Shown here: in pieces, positions 16,080 through 24,976 of the stretch | Layout: each line of letters starts with the position of its first letter | Position numbering within the stretch: position 1 is the stretch's first letter | Source: DATGZH01 sp035297265 | GTDB taxonomy: Bacteria; Actinomycetota; Acidimicrobiia; Acidimicrobiales; RAAP-2 | Reading direction: 5' to 3' | Assembly: GCA_035297265.1 (NCBI GenBank) | Contig: DATGZH010000024.1 | Coordinates: 13,145 to 77,144, forward strand | DNA: 64,000 nucleotides | The notes under the pieces: model-generated | The model's input: only the letters and a program-made list of their open reading frames with translations | What the model was told of the DNA's origin: nothing | The model's database searches: none | Made by a program: the position numbers and the translations under genes

Positions 16080-17557
16080 TGCTGCAGCGCTGGCGTGGTG
16101 TCCGCCGCCGCCTCACCCGTGCCTGGAGGGACGTCGAACCCGGGGACCGAGATGGGGTAGCGCGACAGGATGATGCCGAAGCCGAAGATCGACCACGTGA
16201 GCGCGGCGACCTGGGCCCCTTCGAGCGTGGGGTCGAAGAAGGCGTTGATGAGCGTGGCGGTGATCGTGGCCATGCAGACCTCCACCAGCGCCTTGTTGAG
16301 TGCGTCTCCGGCGGCCTTGTAACGGGCCCGGGTCCGGAACATCCGCCGGAACCAGGCCACCCAGATGAGGAGCCAGAGGAAGAGGCCGATCATGCCCATC
16401 CGGGCCTCGACGTCGAGGTGCGAGTTGTGGGCGCTGCGCAGTTCGCTCTGCCCGGCGGCCGTCTTGGCCGCCGACTCGCGCAGGCCTCCGATCGCCGCCA
16501 GGTTGACCCCGAAGCCGACACCGTCCACGACGTGCCCGGTCCGCACCTGGTAGTGGAGGATGTTCTTCCAGAGGTTCTCGCGCCACCGGGTGGTGCCCGC
16601 CCCGGTGTTCTGGCCGTAGAACTGCGAGTTGCCGCCGCTGAACGCGCCGAGGCTGGTCTCCGCCTCGCCCACGAGGTCGGCGATGGAGATGTTGCGCTTC
16701 TTCGTGTGGATCGTGAGGTTGGTCGCCCCGAGCACGGCCACGACGAAGACGACGGCGGCGAGGGTGCTGGCGATGATCCTCCCCCGTCCCCGGCCCCCCA
16801 TGAGCACGAGGGCGACGATGATCCCGATGACCGCCGAGCCGGTGCCCCCCCGGGTCTGCGTGGCGCTCACGGCGATCGTGGTCAGCCCGATGATGCTGAA
16901 GACGAGCTTCGAGGTCGCGCTGCGACGCTGGCCCGGCACGAGCCACATGAAGACGAGCGCGAAGGCGGTGACGACGCAGATGTTGCCGCCCTTGTGCGAG
17001 AAGAGGGCGGTGCCGGTGACGTGGGGACCTTTGATGCCCGACTTGGAGATGCCGAAGGCGATGAGCTCCCACACGATCACGTAGGGGACGATCCGGGAGA
17101 ACCCGGCCACGAGCCGCCCGGGGAGCTCCGGCACGACGGTGCTCACGATCACGAAGAGGATGGCGAACAGGCCGTAGTAGCAGAGGGCGTAGTCGTGGGC
17201 CACGTTGGTGAACCCGTACTTGCCCAGGTTCGGCACTGCCCGGGCGATACCCCAGAGCATCCACACGGCGAGGAGGCCGAGGAGGATGTCGCCCTGCACC
17301 CCTCGGCGGACCCAGCCCGTACCCACCGCCACCCCGGCCAGCCCGAGGAGCAGGGTGAGCTCGCCGATGTAGAGGGGGGTGCCGGGGACGTGGAGATAGG
17401 CGATGCCCCGGTCCAGGAACATGTACGCGGCCAGGAGGATGCCGATGACCGCCGCGTACCACCGGAAGAGCGTGTGGTCGACCGTCTCGACCCGGCGCGG
17501 GGCGCGGAGGAGCGCCGGGTCGGGTCGAGCGGGCAGCTCAGGTGGTGGGCTGATCAT
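16076..17557 (-). CDS. O-antigen ligase-like / Wzy-type membrane protein
   Basis: 493 residues with about 12 hydrophobic helices and a large loop in the second half, the topology of the O-antigen ligase/Wzy polymerase superfamily. The loop begins after a TRGG motif near residue 235 and ends near AHNSHLDVEARMG, where the family's conserved His lies. Such proteins either join finished polymer to an acceptor or polymerise lipid-linked repeat units outside the membrane; sequence alone does not separate these. In a presumed monoderm, polymerase or wall-attachment roles are more likely than lipid A ligation. ATG start without a good ribosome binding site. First gene of an operon with the overlapping sulfotransferase. 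Confidence 0.8.
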   Translation of the reverse strand: MISPPPELPARPDPALLRAPRRVETVDHTLFRWYAAVIGILLAAYMFLDRGIAYLHVPGTPLYIGELTLLLGLAGVAVGTGWVRRGVQGDILLGLLAVWMLWGIARAVPNLGKYGFTNVAHDYALCYYGLFAILFVIVSTVVPELPGRLVAGFSRIVPYVIVWELIAFGISKSGIKGPHVTGTALFSHKGGNICVVTAFALVFMWLVPGQRRSATSKLVFSIIGLTTIAVSATQTRGGTGSAVIGIIVALVLMGGRGRGRIIASTLAAVVFVVAVLGATNLTIHTKKRNISIADLVGEAETSLGAFSGGNSQFYGQNTGAGTTRWRENLWKNILHYQVRTGHVVDGVGFGVNLAAIGGLRESAAKTAAGQSELRSAHNSHLDVEARMGMIGLFLWLLIWVAWFRRMFRTRARYKAAGDALNKALVEVCMATITATLINAFFDPTLEGAQVAALTWSIFGFGIILSRYPISVPGFDVPPGTGEAAADTTPALQQ

Positions 17558-18133
17558 GGTCGGAGGGACGTCCCGGTCGTCCGGTCATGCGGCGCCCCAT
17601 CATGACAGGGCCGCCGGCGGGTGGCCACCCCCGGCGACCGACGAGGAGGCTGCTCCGTGACCGCGGCGCGACGGTTGCTCGACCGGGTGGCCGCCGACGG
17701 TGGCCGGACGGCGATCGGATTTCGGGGGCCGCCCTGGCCCGGGCCGACGGGCCCGCCGAATTCCGGCGTCCGCCCAGGTCGCTGGGGGTGTCGGTACGGT
17801 GCCAAGGCGTCCCGAACGCTCACCGAAGAATTCATCTACTGTCGCCCGGATTTCGATTTGCGTTTACCTGCCCCCCGTAACGTTCGCCGCGATGGTCCGA
17901 ACGAGCAGGTCTCGGTGCGACGCACCACGGCCCGGAGGCGGGAGCAGGGGCCAGTCGGCGGAGGCCGACGCGGGACCCGTCCACGTGCTCGGGCAGCGGT
18001 ACAGCTGGGGGAGCGGCGGATCGGCCATCGAAGGCATCGGACGACGGGGTCCAAGGGCGCCGTCAGCAGTGCGACTTCGGCTCCGGCCGGAGACCAAGCG
18101 AAGCCCCACCGACCAAGGAGATTGGGTCAAACC
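17558..18133. other. 576-bp divergent intergenic region before the Pst-type operon
   Basis: No convincing gene. It should carry promoters for the O-antigen-ligase-like gene (leftward) and the Pst-like operon (rightward). An island less GC-rich than its surroundings lies at about 17825-17885 and contains GTTTACCTGCC, vaguely like one unit of an actinobacterial PHO box, but I cannot find regularly spaced partner units. A strong GAGGAGG at 17643 precedes GTG 17657, which reads in frame through to the PstS-like gene; only its first two dozen codons look coding. Confidence 0.5.
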
Positions 18134-19864
18134 ATGACGAACCAGACGGATGGAAGGAAGCAGCGCTTCCGGTCATCTCGGCGACGGGCGTCGATGTTCG
18201 GCGTTTCAGCCGTGGGTGCGTTGGCGTTGACTGTCGCCTTCGCTCTTCCGGCCGGCGCCAACAACATCGGCTACCAGCCACCGGCGTTCAGCTACATCTA
18301 CGGCGTCGGCTCGGCCACGACGTACTACGCGATGCAGAACCTGGACCGCATCTTCAACGATGCGCCGGGCTGCCAGCTGTCGGAGAACTCGAGTTCCGAA
18401 ACCCAGCCGCTCGACCAGGAGTGCGTCCTGAGTGGTGGCAACAGCGGCTCGGTCATCGAGGGCTACCCGGCCTTGGCGCCGAACTACAACGCTGCCTACA
18501 CCGAGAACCCGGTCAACGACGTGGCCGTCGAGGCCGCACAGATCGGCTCGGGGAACGGCGTGCTCGCACTGACGAACGACGGTGCGGTGGCCCCGGCGAC
18601 GGCGCCGGTGCCGGTCGAGAACCTGTCCAACTTCGCCCGTTCCTCGTCCAACATCACCGCCCTCGGTTCGAAGGCCGTGTCGGGTCTCAACTTCGTCGCG
18701 TACGCCACGGACGGCATCTCCTGGTTCCACTTCACCTCGGTGGGTGGGAGCGCCACGCCGTCGTCGGCCGTGACCAACCTGACGAAGGCCCAGATCCAGG
18801 GCATCTACAACGGTGACTACGACAACTGGTCGCAGTTGGGTGGGGCGAACGCCCCGATCCTGGTCTACTCGGCCCAGGAGGGTTCAGGGACCCAGTCGAC
18901 GTGGAAGGCCTACCTCGGCTTCGACGAGTCGGCGAGCACGAACCCGGTCAACTGCGTGAACCCGAGCACGAACCCGGGCTCGACACCGGGGACGACCTGC
19001 AACGGCCCCGAGGTCATCTTCGAGAACGAGGACTACCAGATCGGCTCGACCCCTGACGTCACCCAGGGTCCGACCCTCCAGGTCGGCGCCCAGAACTACG
19101 GGAACTCGCAGACGCCGGGTGGCCAGACGACCGCCCAGATCCAGGCGGCCCAAGCCGACGCCGTCTTCTTCTTCTCGTTCGGCCGTTACAGCACGAACAA
19201 GACGGACCAGGTGAACACGGCGCTCGGCCAGATCGCTGGCGCCACGATCAACGAGGCGAGCATCCTCGAGGGCACTTGGCCGGTCGACCGGTTCATCTTC
19301 AACGTGTACTCGAACGGGACGAGTGCCAACTTCCCGGAGGCCACGGCGGCCACCATCAACTACGTCAGCGAGGAAGGCTTCATCTGCAAGCCCCACACGC
19401 TCGACCAGGACAGTGGCAACCCGCTGGTTCTCCCGAAGAAGGTCACGACGCCCAACTCGAACACCATCGTCGACCCGATCACGGGCCAGTGGTACGAGCA
19501 AGAGATCCAGACCGCCATCGAGAGCGCGGGCTTCTTCCCGCTCACCTCGGGCAACGCGGCGGGCAAGGTCACCGACGCCCCGCAAAGCGAGGGCTCGGTC
19601 GACCATGGCGCTCTTGGGCTGCTGCAAGCCACGAATAACGTCAACAACCCGGGCGTGGCTCAGTACGGCGAGATCTACATGAACCTCGTCAACAACGGCT
19701 CCAGCCCCTACACGTGGTCGGTCCAGGACACTGGCCTCAACTACGCCACCCACGACGCCTCGGTGGTGCCCGCTAGCGGCATCATCACCGGCTCGGGCAA
19801 GAAGGCCGTCACGGGCGTGCCCGGTCAGCCGATGGGCTTCTGCCAGGTGACGTCGACCAACTGA
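18134..19864 (+). CDS. PstS-type substrate-binding protein (first gene of the operon)
   Basis: Start at ATG 18134, which gives a standard signal peptide (basic RSSRRRAS, hydrophobic core, cleavage near PAGA-NN); AAGGAG lies 13 bases upstream. The 576-residue secreted protein has PstS-type (PBP class II) signatures: YGVGSATTYYAM at the N-terminus, LTKAQIQGIYNGDYDNW, and EGSGTQSTWKAYLG, the segment that holds ligand in phosphate-binding proteins. It is longer than typical PstS (about 350-400 residues), with insertions in the second half, and has neither lipobox nor C-terminal anchor, so it is probably released or held loosely. Position directly before pstC suggests phosphate or a related oxyanion. 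A strong hairpin follows, which could let it be expressed above the permease genes. Confidence 0.8.
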   Translation: MTNQTDGRKQRFRSSRRRASMFGVSAVGALALTVAFALPAGANNIGYQPPAFSYIYGVGSATTYYAMQNLDRIFNDAPGCQLSENSSSETQPLDQECVLSGGNSGSVIEGYPALAPNYNAAYTENPVNDVAVEAAQIGSGNGVLALTNDGAVAPATAPVPVENLSNFARSSSNITALGSKAVSGLNFVAYATDGISWFHFTSVGGSATPSSAVTNLTKAQIQGIYNGDYDNWSQLGGANAPILVYSAQEGSGTQSTWKAYLGFDESASTNPVNCVNPSTNPGSTPGTTCNGPEVIFENEDYQIGSTPDVTQGPTLQVGAQNYGNSQTPGGQTTAQIQAAQADAVFFFSFGRYSTNKTDQVNTALGQIAGATINEASILEGTWPVDRFIFNVYSNGTSANFPEATAATINYVSEEGFICKPHTLDQDSGNPLVLPKKVTTPNSNTIVDPITGQWYEQEIQTAIESAGFFPLTSGNAAGKVTDAPQSEGSVDHGALGLLQATNNVNNPGVAQYGEIYMNLVNNGSSPYTWSVQDTGLNYATHDASVVPASGIITGSGKKAVTGVPGQPMGFCQVTSTN

Positions 19865-19890
19865 GGTCGGTCGAGCTCCACAAGGAGTTC

Positions 19891-20073
19891 ATGCAGTCCA
19901 CAGGTAGTACCAGTGCAGTAACCCTCCGGCAGCAGCCGGGGCCGGGGTCCAGCCCTTCGGGGCTGGACCCCGGCCGGTTCTGCCGGCAAGAATCGACGGT
20001 AGGGACCCCCAGGGCAGGAGTAACTGCAGGTCGTGGGGGGGTAAAACCTACATTGCCGATGGGAGAACGTTGA
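19891..20073 (+). CDS. Possible 60-codon leader ORF overlapping the pstC start
   Basis: ATG 19891 follows AAGGAG by three bases. The frame runs through the UUCG hairpin and stops at TGA 20071-20073, which overlaps the TTG start of pstC (TTGA). The peptide is Gly/Pro/Ser-rich with no recognisable family. It could couple pstC translation to ribosome passage, or be chance in GC-rich DNA. No function proposed. Confidence 0.2.
   Translation: MQSTGSTSAVTLRQQPGPGSSPSGLDPGRFCRQESTVGTPRAGVTAGRGGVKPTLPMGER
19940..19975 (+). terminator. 16-bp hairpin with UUCG tetraloop between pstS-like gene and pstC
   Basis: Perfect stem of 16 base pairs (19940-19955 with 19960-19975) capped by a C(UUCG)G tetraloop at 19956-19959, the most stable class of RNA loop. 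No U-run follows, so it may be a partial terminator or a 3'-end stabiliser rather than a full stop. Genes on both sides are co-directional, which fits attenuation. Confidence 0.7.
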
Positions 20074-21083
20074 CCACGATCACGACGCCGGTCGCCCCGA
20101 CACCCCCCGCGGGGGGCGTCCGCGTCCCGATCCGGATCAGGAGCCGCCGGGCCCCCGGCGACATCGTCTTCCGCGGGGTGACGACCGTCGTGGCCTACCT
20201 GACGTTCCTCATCCTCATCCTCATCGGGGTCTTCCTCTTCATCCGGGCCTGGCCGGCCTTCAAGGCCATGGGGTGGAGCTTCTTCACCACCAGCAGCTTC
20301 GTGACGCAGGGGGCCCACCCCAAGTTCGGCGTGAAGGCCGCGCTCTTCGGCTCGGTCCTGATCGCCATCATCGCCGTGATCGTGGCGGTGCCGGTGTCGA
20401 TCGCCTCGGCCCTCTTCATCAACGAGTTCGCCCCGAGGAAGATGCTCGGCTTCCCGCTGAAGGGCTTCCTCACCTCGCTCGTCGACCTCATGGCCGCCGT
20501 GCCGAGCATCATCTACGGCCTCTGGGGCTTCTTCGTCCTGCAGTCACACATGAAGGGTCTGGCCCGCTGGCTGGCCACCCACCTGGCCTTCATCCCGCTG
20601 TTCCGCACGACCACCGTCTCACCGGTCTTCACGTCCTCGGCCCTCATCGCCGGAGTGCTCGTCTCCATCATGATCATGCCCATCGTCACCTCGCTGTCCC
20701 GTGAGGTCTTCTCGCTCACGCCGATCGGCGAGCGCGAGGGCGCACTGGCGCTCGGTGCCAGCCGGGCCCGTGTGATCAGGGAGATCGTCCTCCCGTTCGG
20801 TCGGGCCGGGATCATCGGCGCGGCCATGCTCGGGCTCGGTCGGGCCCTCGGCGAAGCGGTCGCCGTCAGCCTGATCATCAGCATCGTCTTCCAGCCGCAG
20901 TGGCACATCCTCCAGGCCGGGTCCAACTCGATCGCGGCGCTGATCGCCGCCCGCTTCGGCTCGGGCGGGCCGCTCGGCCTGGCCGCCCTCCTCGCCATGG
21001 GCCTGGTGCTGTTCTTCTTCACGCTCATCGTCAACCTGGTCGCCTCCCGCATCGTGGCCAGCTCCCGGGTGAGCAGCCGGTGA
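20070..21083 (+). CDS. pstC: Phosphate ABC transporter permease PstC
   Basis: Inner-membrane half of the Pst phosphate importer, 337 residues with six predicted helices. The N-terminal helix and following FFTTSSF segment, AAVPSIIYGLWGF, and the EAA-type coupling loop EREGALALGASR (contact with PstB) are all characteristic of PstC. The start is TTG at 20070, with GGGAG only four bases upstream; its position coincides with the stop of a small leader frame. It ends in GTGA overlap with pstA, so the two permeases are translated together. The phosphate-starvation link is inferred from family; no clear PHO box was seen. Confidence 0.95.
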   Translation: MTTITTPVAPTPPAGGVRVPIRIRSRRAPGDIVFRGVTTVVAYLTFLILILIGVFLFIRAWPAFKAMGWSFFTTSSFVTQGAHPKFGVKAALFGSVLIAIIAVIVAVPVSIASALFINEFAPRKMLGFPLKGFLTSLVDLMAAVPSIIYGLWGFFVLQSHMKGLARWLATHLAFIPLFRTTTVSPVFTSSALIAGVLVSIMIMPIVTSLSREVFSLTPIGEREGALALGASRARVIREIVLPFGRAGIIGAAMLGLGRALGEAVAVSLIISIVFQPQWHILQAGSNSIAALIAARFGSGGPLGLAALLAMGLVLFFFTLIVNLVASRIVASSRVSSR

Positions 21084-22324
21084 CGAGCACACTCACCCCA
21101 CCGGGGGCGGCGCCGGCCCACCCCCCGACGCCTACGCCCCGGCCGGTGCCCCGGCGGGCACTGCGCATCCCGCGCCGCCCCAAGGATTTCCGGCCCTCCG
21201 ACCTCGGGCTCCTCCTGGCCACGGCGGCCGCGGCGTTCTCGATCGTGTGGATCGTCTTCGACCAGCTGACGCTCTTGTCGGGGGTCTTCGGTTTCATCGT
21301 GTGCCTCATCGGCACCTTCCTCTTCTTGTACTGGGTGGTGAACCTCCAGCTCTACGGGCGCCAGATGGCCGCCGACCGCTTCGTCGGGGCCCTCGTCACG
21401 CTCGGGGCGCTGGCCATGTTCACCCCGCTCGTCCTCCTCACCGGGTACCTCGTCGTCAAGGGCGCCCACCTGCTCAGCCTCCACGTGTTCTTCGCCACCC
21501 AGAAGGGCGCCACCGGCTTCGCCCTGCCGGGACAGAAGGTCGTGGAGCCCGGCGTGGCCCACGCCATCGTGGGGACGTTCGAGCAGGTGGCCATCGCTGC
21601 GGCCATCGGCGTGCCGGCGGCGCTCTTGACCGCGATCTACCTGAACGAGGTGGGTGGCCGGTTCACCCAGTGGGTGCGGATCGTGGTGACCGCTATGAGC
21701 GGGGTGCCGGCCATCGTGGCCGGGATCTTCATCTACTCCATGTGGATCGTGCAGTTCCACGAGGGGTTTTCCGGTCTGGCCGGGGCACTGGCCCTGGTCG
21801 TGATCCTGCTCCCCACCGTGACCCGGGGCACCGAGGAGGTGCTGAAGGTCGTCCCGAACGAGTACCGGGAGGCTTCGAAGGCCCTGGCGGCCTCCGACCT
21901 GCGCACCACCTGGTCGGTCGTCCTCCCGACCGCCCGCTCGGGCATCGTGACCGCGGTCCTGCTCGGCATCGCGGTGGCCCTCGGGGAGACGGCGCCTCTC
22001 CTCGTCACGATCTTCGGCAACACCAACATGAACTGGAACGTCTTCCACGGCCCGCAGTCGGCGCTGTCCCTCCTGGCCTACACCGAGGTGCGGCTGCCCC
22101 AGCAGAACGCCATCGACCTCGCCTACACCGCGGCGCTGGTGCTGTTCATGCTGGTCTTCTTGATCTTCGTCCTCGGCCGGATCTTCGGCAGCCAGTGGGC
22201 CAGCCGGCACCTGCGCCGCCGGCGGGGCGGCCGGGGTGGTTCGGCCGGGCTGACCAACGTGGCCGCCCGCGGGGTGATCGGCGAGTACGGCGTCGTGCGG
22301 CCGAGCAGTGGGGGGCCGCTGTGA
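21080..22324 (+). CDS. pstA: Phosphate ABC transporter permease PstA
   Basis: Second membrane subunit of the Pst importer, 414 residues from the GTG that overlaps the pstC stop (GTGA). The in-frame upstream extension lies inside pstC and is rejected. About 100 residues with a Pro-rich cytoplasmic start and two or three extra helices precede the canonical PstA core, making it longer than the usual 280-300 residues. The core has SGVPAIVAGIFIYS and the coupling-loop EAA motif NEYREASKALAASDLRTTW. The C-terminus adds a short basic/Gly tail. It pairs with PstC and is driven by PstB. Confidence 0.95.
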   Translation: MTSTLTPPGAAPAHPPTPTPRPVPRRALRIPRRPKDFRPSDLGLLLATAAAAFSIVWIVFDQLTLLSGVFGFIVCLIGTFLFLYWVVNLQLYGRQMAADRFVGALVTLGALAMFTPLVLLTGYLVVKGAHLLSLHVFFATQKGATGFALPGQKVVEPGVAHAIVGTFEQVAIAAAIGVPAALLTAIYLNEVGGRFTQWVRIVVTAMSGVPAIVAGIFIYSMWIVQFHEGFSGLAGALALVVILLPTVTRGTEEVLKVVPNEYREASKALAASDLRTTWSVVLPTARSGIVTAVLLGIAVALGETAPLLVTIFGNTNMNWNVFHGPQSALSLLAYTEVRLPQQNAIDLAYTAALVLFMLVFLIFVLGRIFGSQWASRHLRRRRGGRGGSAGLTNVAARGVIGEYGVVRPSSGGPL

Positions 22325-22439
22325 CCGCCAACGTGCCGCGGTCCGGTGCTGACGGCGCGTCCACTCGGGGAGCCCCGGCCGCTAATTTGGGTTCGTCCCC
22401 GACAACCTCTCCGGCGGAGCGCCCAGGGAGCCCAGGCTC

Positions 22440-23312
22440 GTGACGACCACCCAACCGCCGCCTCCCACCGCGCCCGCGACCCCGCTGCCCTACGCCCCGC
22501 CGGCGCGGCGGACGGCCGCCGTCGCGCCGCTCGCCGCCCCCCAGGCCGGGGAGCTCGTGGCCAAGGGCGTCTGCGCCTGGTTCGGCGACCGGCTCGTCCT
22601 GGAGGGCGTCGACCTCCTCATGGAGCGCTCGAGGGTGACGGCCCTGATCGGGCCCTCGGGCTGCGGGAAGTCCACGTTCCTCCGGATCCTGAACCGCATG
22701 CACGAGGTGGTGCCCGGCGCCCAGCTGGCCGGCGAGGTCGAGCTCAACGGGAGCGACGTCTACGACCCGACGCAGCGGGCCAGCGAGGTCCGCCGGCACA
22801 TCGGGATGGTGTTCCAGCGGCCCAACCCGTTCCCCGCCATGACCATCTACGACAACGTCCTCTCGGGCCTGAAGTTCACCCGGACGAAGGTGGCGAACCG
22901 CGACGCCGTCGTCGAAGAGGCGCTCACCCGGGCCGGCCTCTGGTCCGAGGTGCGCAACCGACTCAAGGCGCTGGGCGGCGATCTCTCCGGTGGTCAGCAG
23001 CAGCGGCTCTGCATCGCCCGGGCCCTCGCCGTGACCCCGTCGGTCCTCCTCATGGACGAGCCGTGCTCGGCCCTCGACCCGGCGTCGACGAACCGGATCG
23101 AGCAGACGATCCGTGAGATCGCCGACGACGTCACGGTCGTGATCGTCACCCACAACATGCAGCAGGCCCAACGGGTGTCGCACACGTCGGCCTTCTTCCT
23201 GGCCGGTGAGAGCGAGCCCGGTCGGATCATCGAGTCCGGCCCGACCGAGCAGATCTTCTCGGCACCGAAGGACCCGCGGACCGCCGACTACGTCCACGGT
23301 CGCTTCGGGTAG
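22440..23312 (+). CDS. pstB: Phosphate ABC transporter ATP-binding protein PstB
   Basis: ATPase of the Pst importer, 290 residues. Walker A GPSGCGKST (71-79), Q-loop MVFQRPNPFP (about 123-132) with the PNPF sequence typical of PstB, signature LSGGQQQR (182-189), Walker B VLLMDEP (202-208) and the switch His in VIVTHNMQQA are intact, so it should hydrolyse ATP. The first 35 residues are a Pro/Ala-rich extension not seen in most PstB. GTG start, with AGGGAG about ten bases upstream. A 115-bp gap separates it from pstA, the largest within the permease part of the operon, and nothing clear lies in it. Confidence 0.96.
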   Translation: MTTTQPPPPTAPATPLPYAPPARRTAAVAPLAAPQAGELVAKGVCAWFGDRLVLEGVDLLMERSRVTALIGPSGCGKSTFLRILNRMHEVVPGAQLAGEVELNGSDVYDPTQRASEVRRHIGMVFQRPNPFPAMTIYDNVLSGLKFTRTKVANRDAVVEEALTRAGLWSEVRNRLKALGGDLSGGQQQRLCIARALAVTPSVLLMDEPCSALDPASTNRIEQTIREIADDVTVVIVTHNMQQAQRVSHTSAFFLAGESEPGRIIESGPTEQIFSAPKDPRTADYVHGRFG

Positions 23313-23323
23313 GGCGGAGCCTC

Positions 23324-24976
23324 GTGATGCGCCTCCGGAGCCCTCTCATCCGGCGGATGGCCCGATCCATCCTCGCCGGCACCCTCTGCGTAGGTGCGTT
23401 GGCGACGGTCGGCGGCGTGACGCTCGGAACGCTCGACGCTGCTCCGGCGGCCGCCTCGTCGGTCACCGTTACCGGGGCGGGCTCGAGCTACGCCGCTGTA
23501 GCCATCGACCAGTGGGTGGCCCAGGTGGCGAGCATCGACGGGATCAACATCAACTACTCGACGTCGTCGTCGGTGATCGGGCTGAACGAGTTCGCCGCTC
23601 AGCAGATCGACTTCGGGGCGAGCGAGATCGGCTACAGCACCAACCAGGCCAACCAGACGCCGACCGGGAGCAGCATCCCCTACCAGTACATGCCAGACGT
23701 GGCCGGCGCCGAGTGCCTGATGTTCAACGTCACCAGCCAGACCAGCCAGCAGATCCAGAACCTCGATCTCACCCCGGCGGTCGTCGAGGGGATCTTCAGC
23801 GGCACCATCACCAGCTGGAACGACCCCCAGCTCACGGCGCTCAACCCCTCGGCCCTCCTCCCGAACGAGCCCATCAACGTCGTCTACCGAGAGGACGCCT
23901 CGGGTGACAACTACATCTTCTCGGACTATCTCGACACGCTGGAGCCCTCGGCCTTCACCGCCTTCGAGTCGGCCGTCGGCTCGCCGTCGGGTCCGACGGC
24001 CATCTGGCCGATCCCGGGCAACGGGAACCGGGTCGGCCAGTACAACCTGAGCGCCTGGATCGGCCAGAACGGCTCGGACAACTCCTCGAACTACGTCTAC
24101 GGGAACGAGGGGACGATCACCTACGTCGAGACGGCCTACGCCATCTTGCACCACGACCCGTGCGCGGCCATCCAGAACGTGAGCGGCGCCTGGGTCACGC
24201 CCTCACGGGACGCCGACGCCGAGGCGCTCATCAACGACCAGCTGGCCCCGGACCTCGAGCAGAACCTGACGGGGGTCTTCGAGAGCCCCCAGCCGACCGC
24301 CTACCCCATCTCGGCCTACAGCTACATCGTGTCCGAAGAGGGGCAGATGAACGCGGCCAAGGGACTCGTGCTCGGGCAGTTCGTCATGTACCTGGCGTGC
24401 TCCGGGCAGAACGCCGCCGGTGAGCTCGGGTATTCGCCGCTCCCGCCCAACCTGGTGCAGGACGACTTCCAGGCGGTGGCCCGCATCGCCGGCAACCAGG
24501 GGGCCAACGCGCCCCCGAGCCAGCCCACCGCGGCCAATTGCAAGAACCCCTACGTGGACGGGTCGATACCCCTGATCGGTGAGCCCGTCGTGCAGGGACA
24601 GGCCACGACGACGACCACCGCCCCGACGGGCGGTACGACGGCGACGACCGCGCCCAGCGCGGGCGGCGGGACGTCGTCGGGTGGCGGAGGCGGCGGTTCG
24701 GTCACCGTCGTCCAGGGCAGCTCCGGGGCGGCCTCCGGCCCGGTGTCGGCCGTCGGGTCGACGACGCATGCGGCCAAGGGCCCGACGACCGCAGCCGCAC
24801 CGGGCCAGATCCCCGGCCTGGCGCTGACGGCCGCCCGCGACCAGCTGCTCGGGGTGCCGGCGCCGCTGCTGCGCTCCGTGCTCATCACCGCCCTCCTCGT
24901 GGGGCTGCTGTGTGTGCCACCGCTCGTCGCCGTGGTCCGACGGCGCCGACGCCGGCGCGAGGAGGCCGTGCCGTGA
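23324..24976 (+). CDS. pstS: Phosphate-binding protein PstS with C-terminal membrane anchor
   Basis: Second binding protein of the operon, 550 residues, starting GTG-ATG 11 bp after pstB. A signal peptide is followed by a clear PstS domain: VTGAGSSYAAVAIDQW, DFGASEIGYS, VEGIFSGTITSWNDPQL and the YREDASGDNYIFSDYL ligand segment. After about residue 415 comes a Thr/Gly/Ser-rich linker, then one hydrophobic helix (about 515-540) and a basic RRRRRRREE tail. This tethers the protein to the membrane by its C-terminus instead of a lipid, resembling a surface-anchored layout, but I see no LPXTG-like sorting motif. The final TGA overlaps the next GTG. Confidence 0.85.
   Translation: MMRLRSPLIRRMARSILAGTLCVGALATVGGVTLGTLDAAPAAASSVTVTGAGSSYAAVAIDQWVAQVASIDGININYSTSSSVIGLNEFAAQQIDFGASEIGYSTNQANQTPTGSSIPYQYMPDVAGAECLMFNVTSQTSQQIQNLDLTPAVVEGIFSGTITSWNDPQLTALNPSALLPNEPINVVYREDASGDNYIFSDYLDTLEPSAFTAFESAVGSPSGPTAIWPIPGNGNRVGQYNLSAWIGQNGSDNSSNYVYGNEGTITYVETAYAILHHDPCAAIQNVSGAWVTPSRDADAEALINDQLAPDLEQNLTGVFESPQPTAYPISAYSYIVSEEGQMNAAKGLVLGQFVMYLACSGQNAAGELGYSPLPPNLVQDDFQAVARIAGNQGANAPPSQPTAANCKNPYVDGSIPLIGEPVVQGQATTTTTAPTGGTTATTAPSAGGGTSSGGGGGGSVTVVQGSSGAASGPVSAVGSTTHAAKGPTTAAAPGQIPGLALTAARDQLLGVPAPLLRSVLITALLVGLLCVPPLVAVVRRRRRRREEAVP

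Noticed and set aside
17830..17892. PHO-box-like sequence before the Pst operon
   Set aside because: One 11-mer (GTTTACCTGCC) resembles a unit but no correctly phased direct repeats follow, so I do not call a PhoP site.
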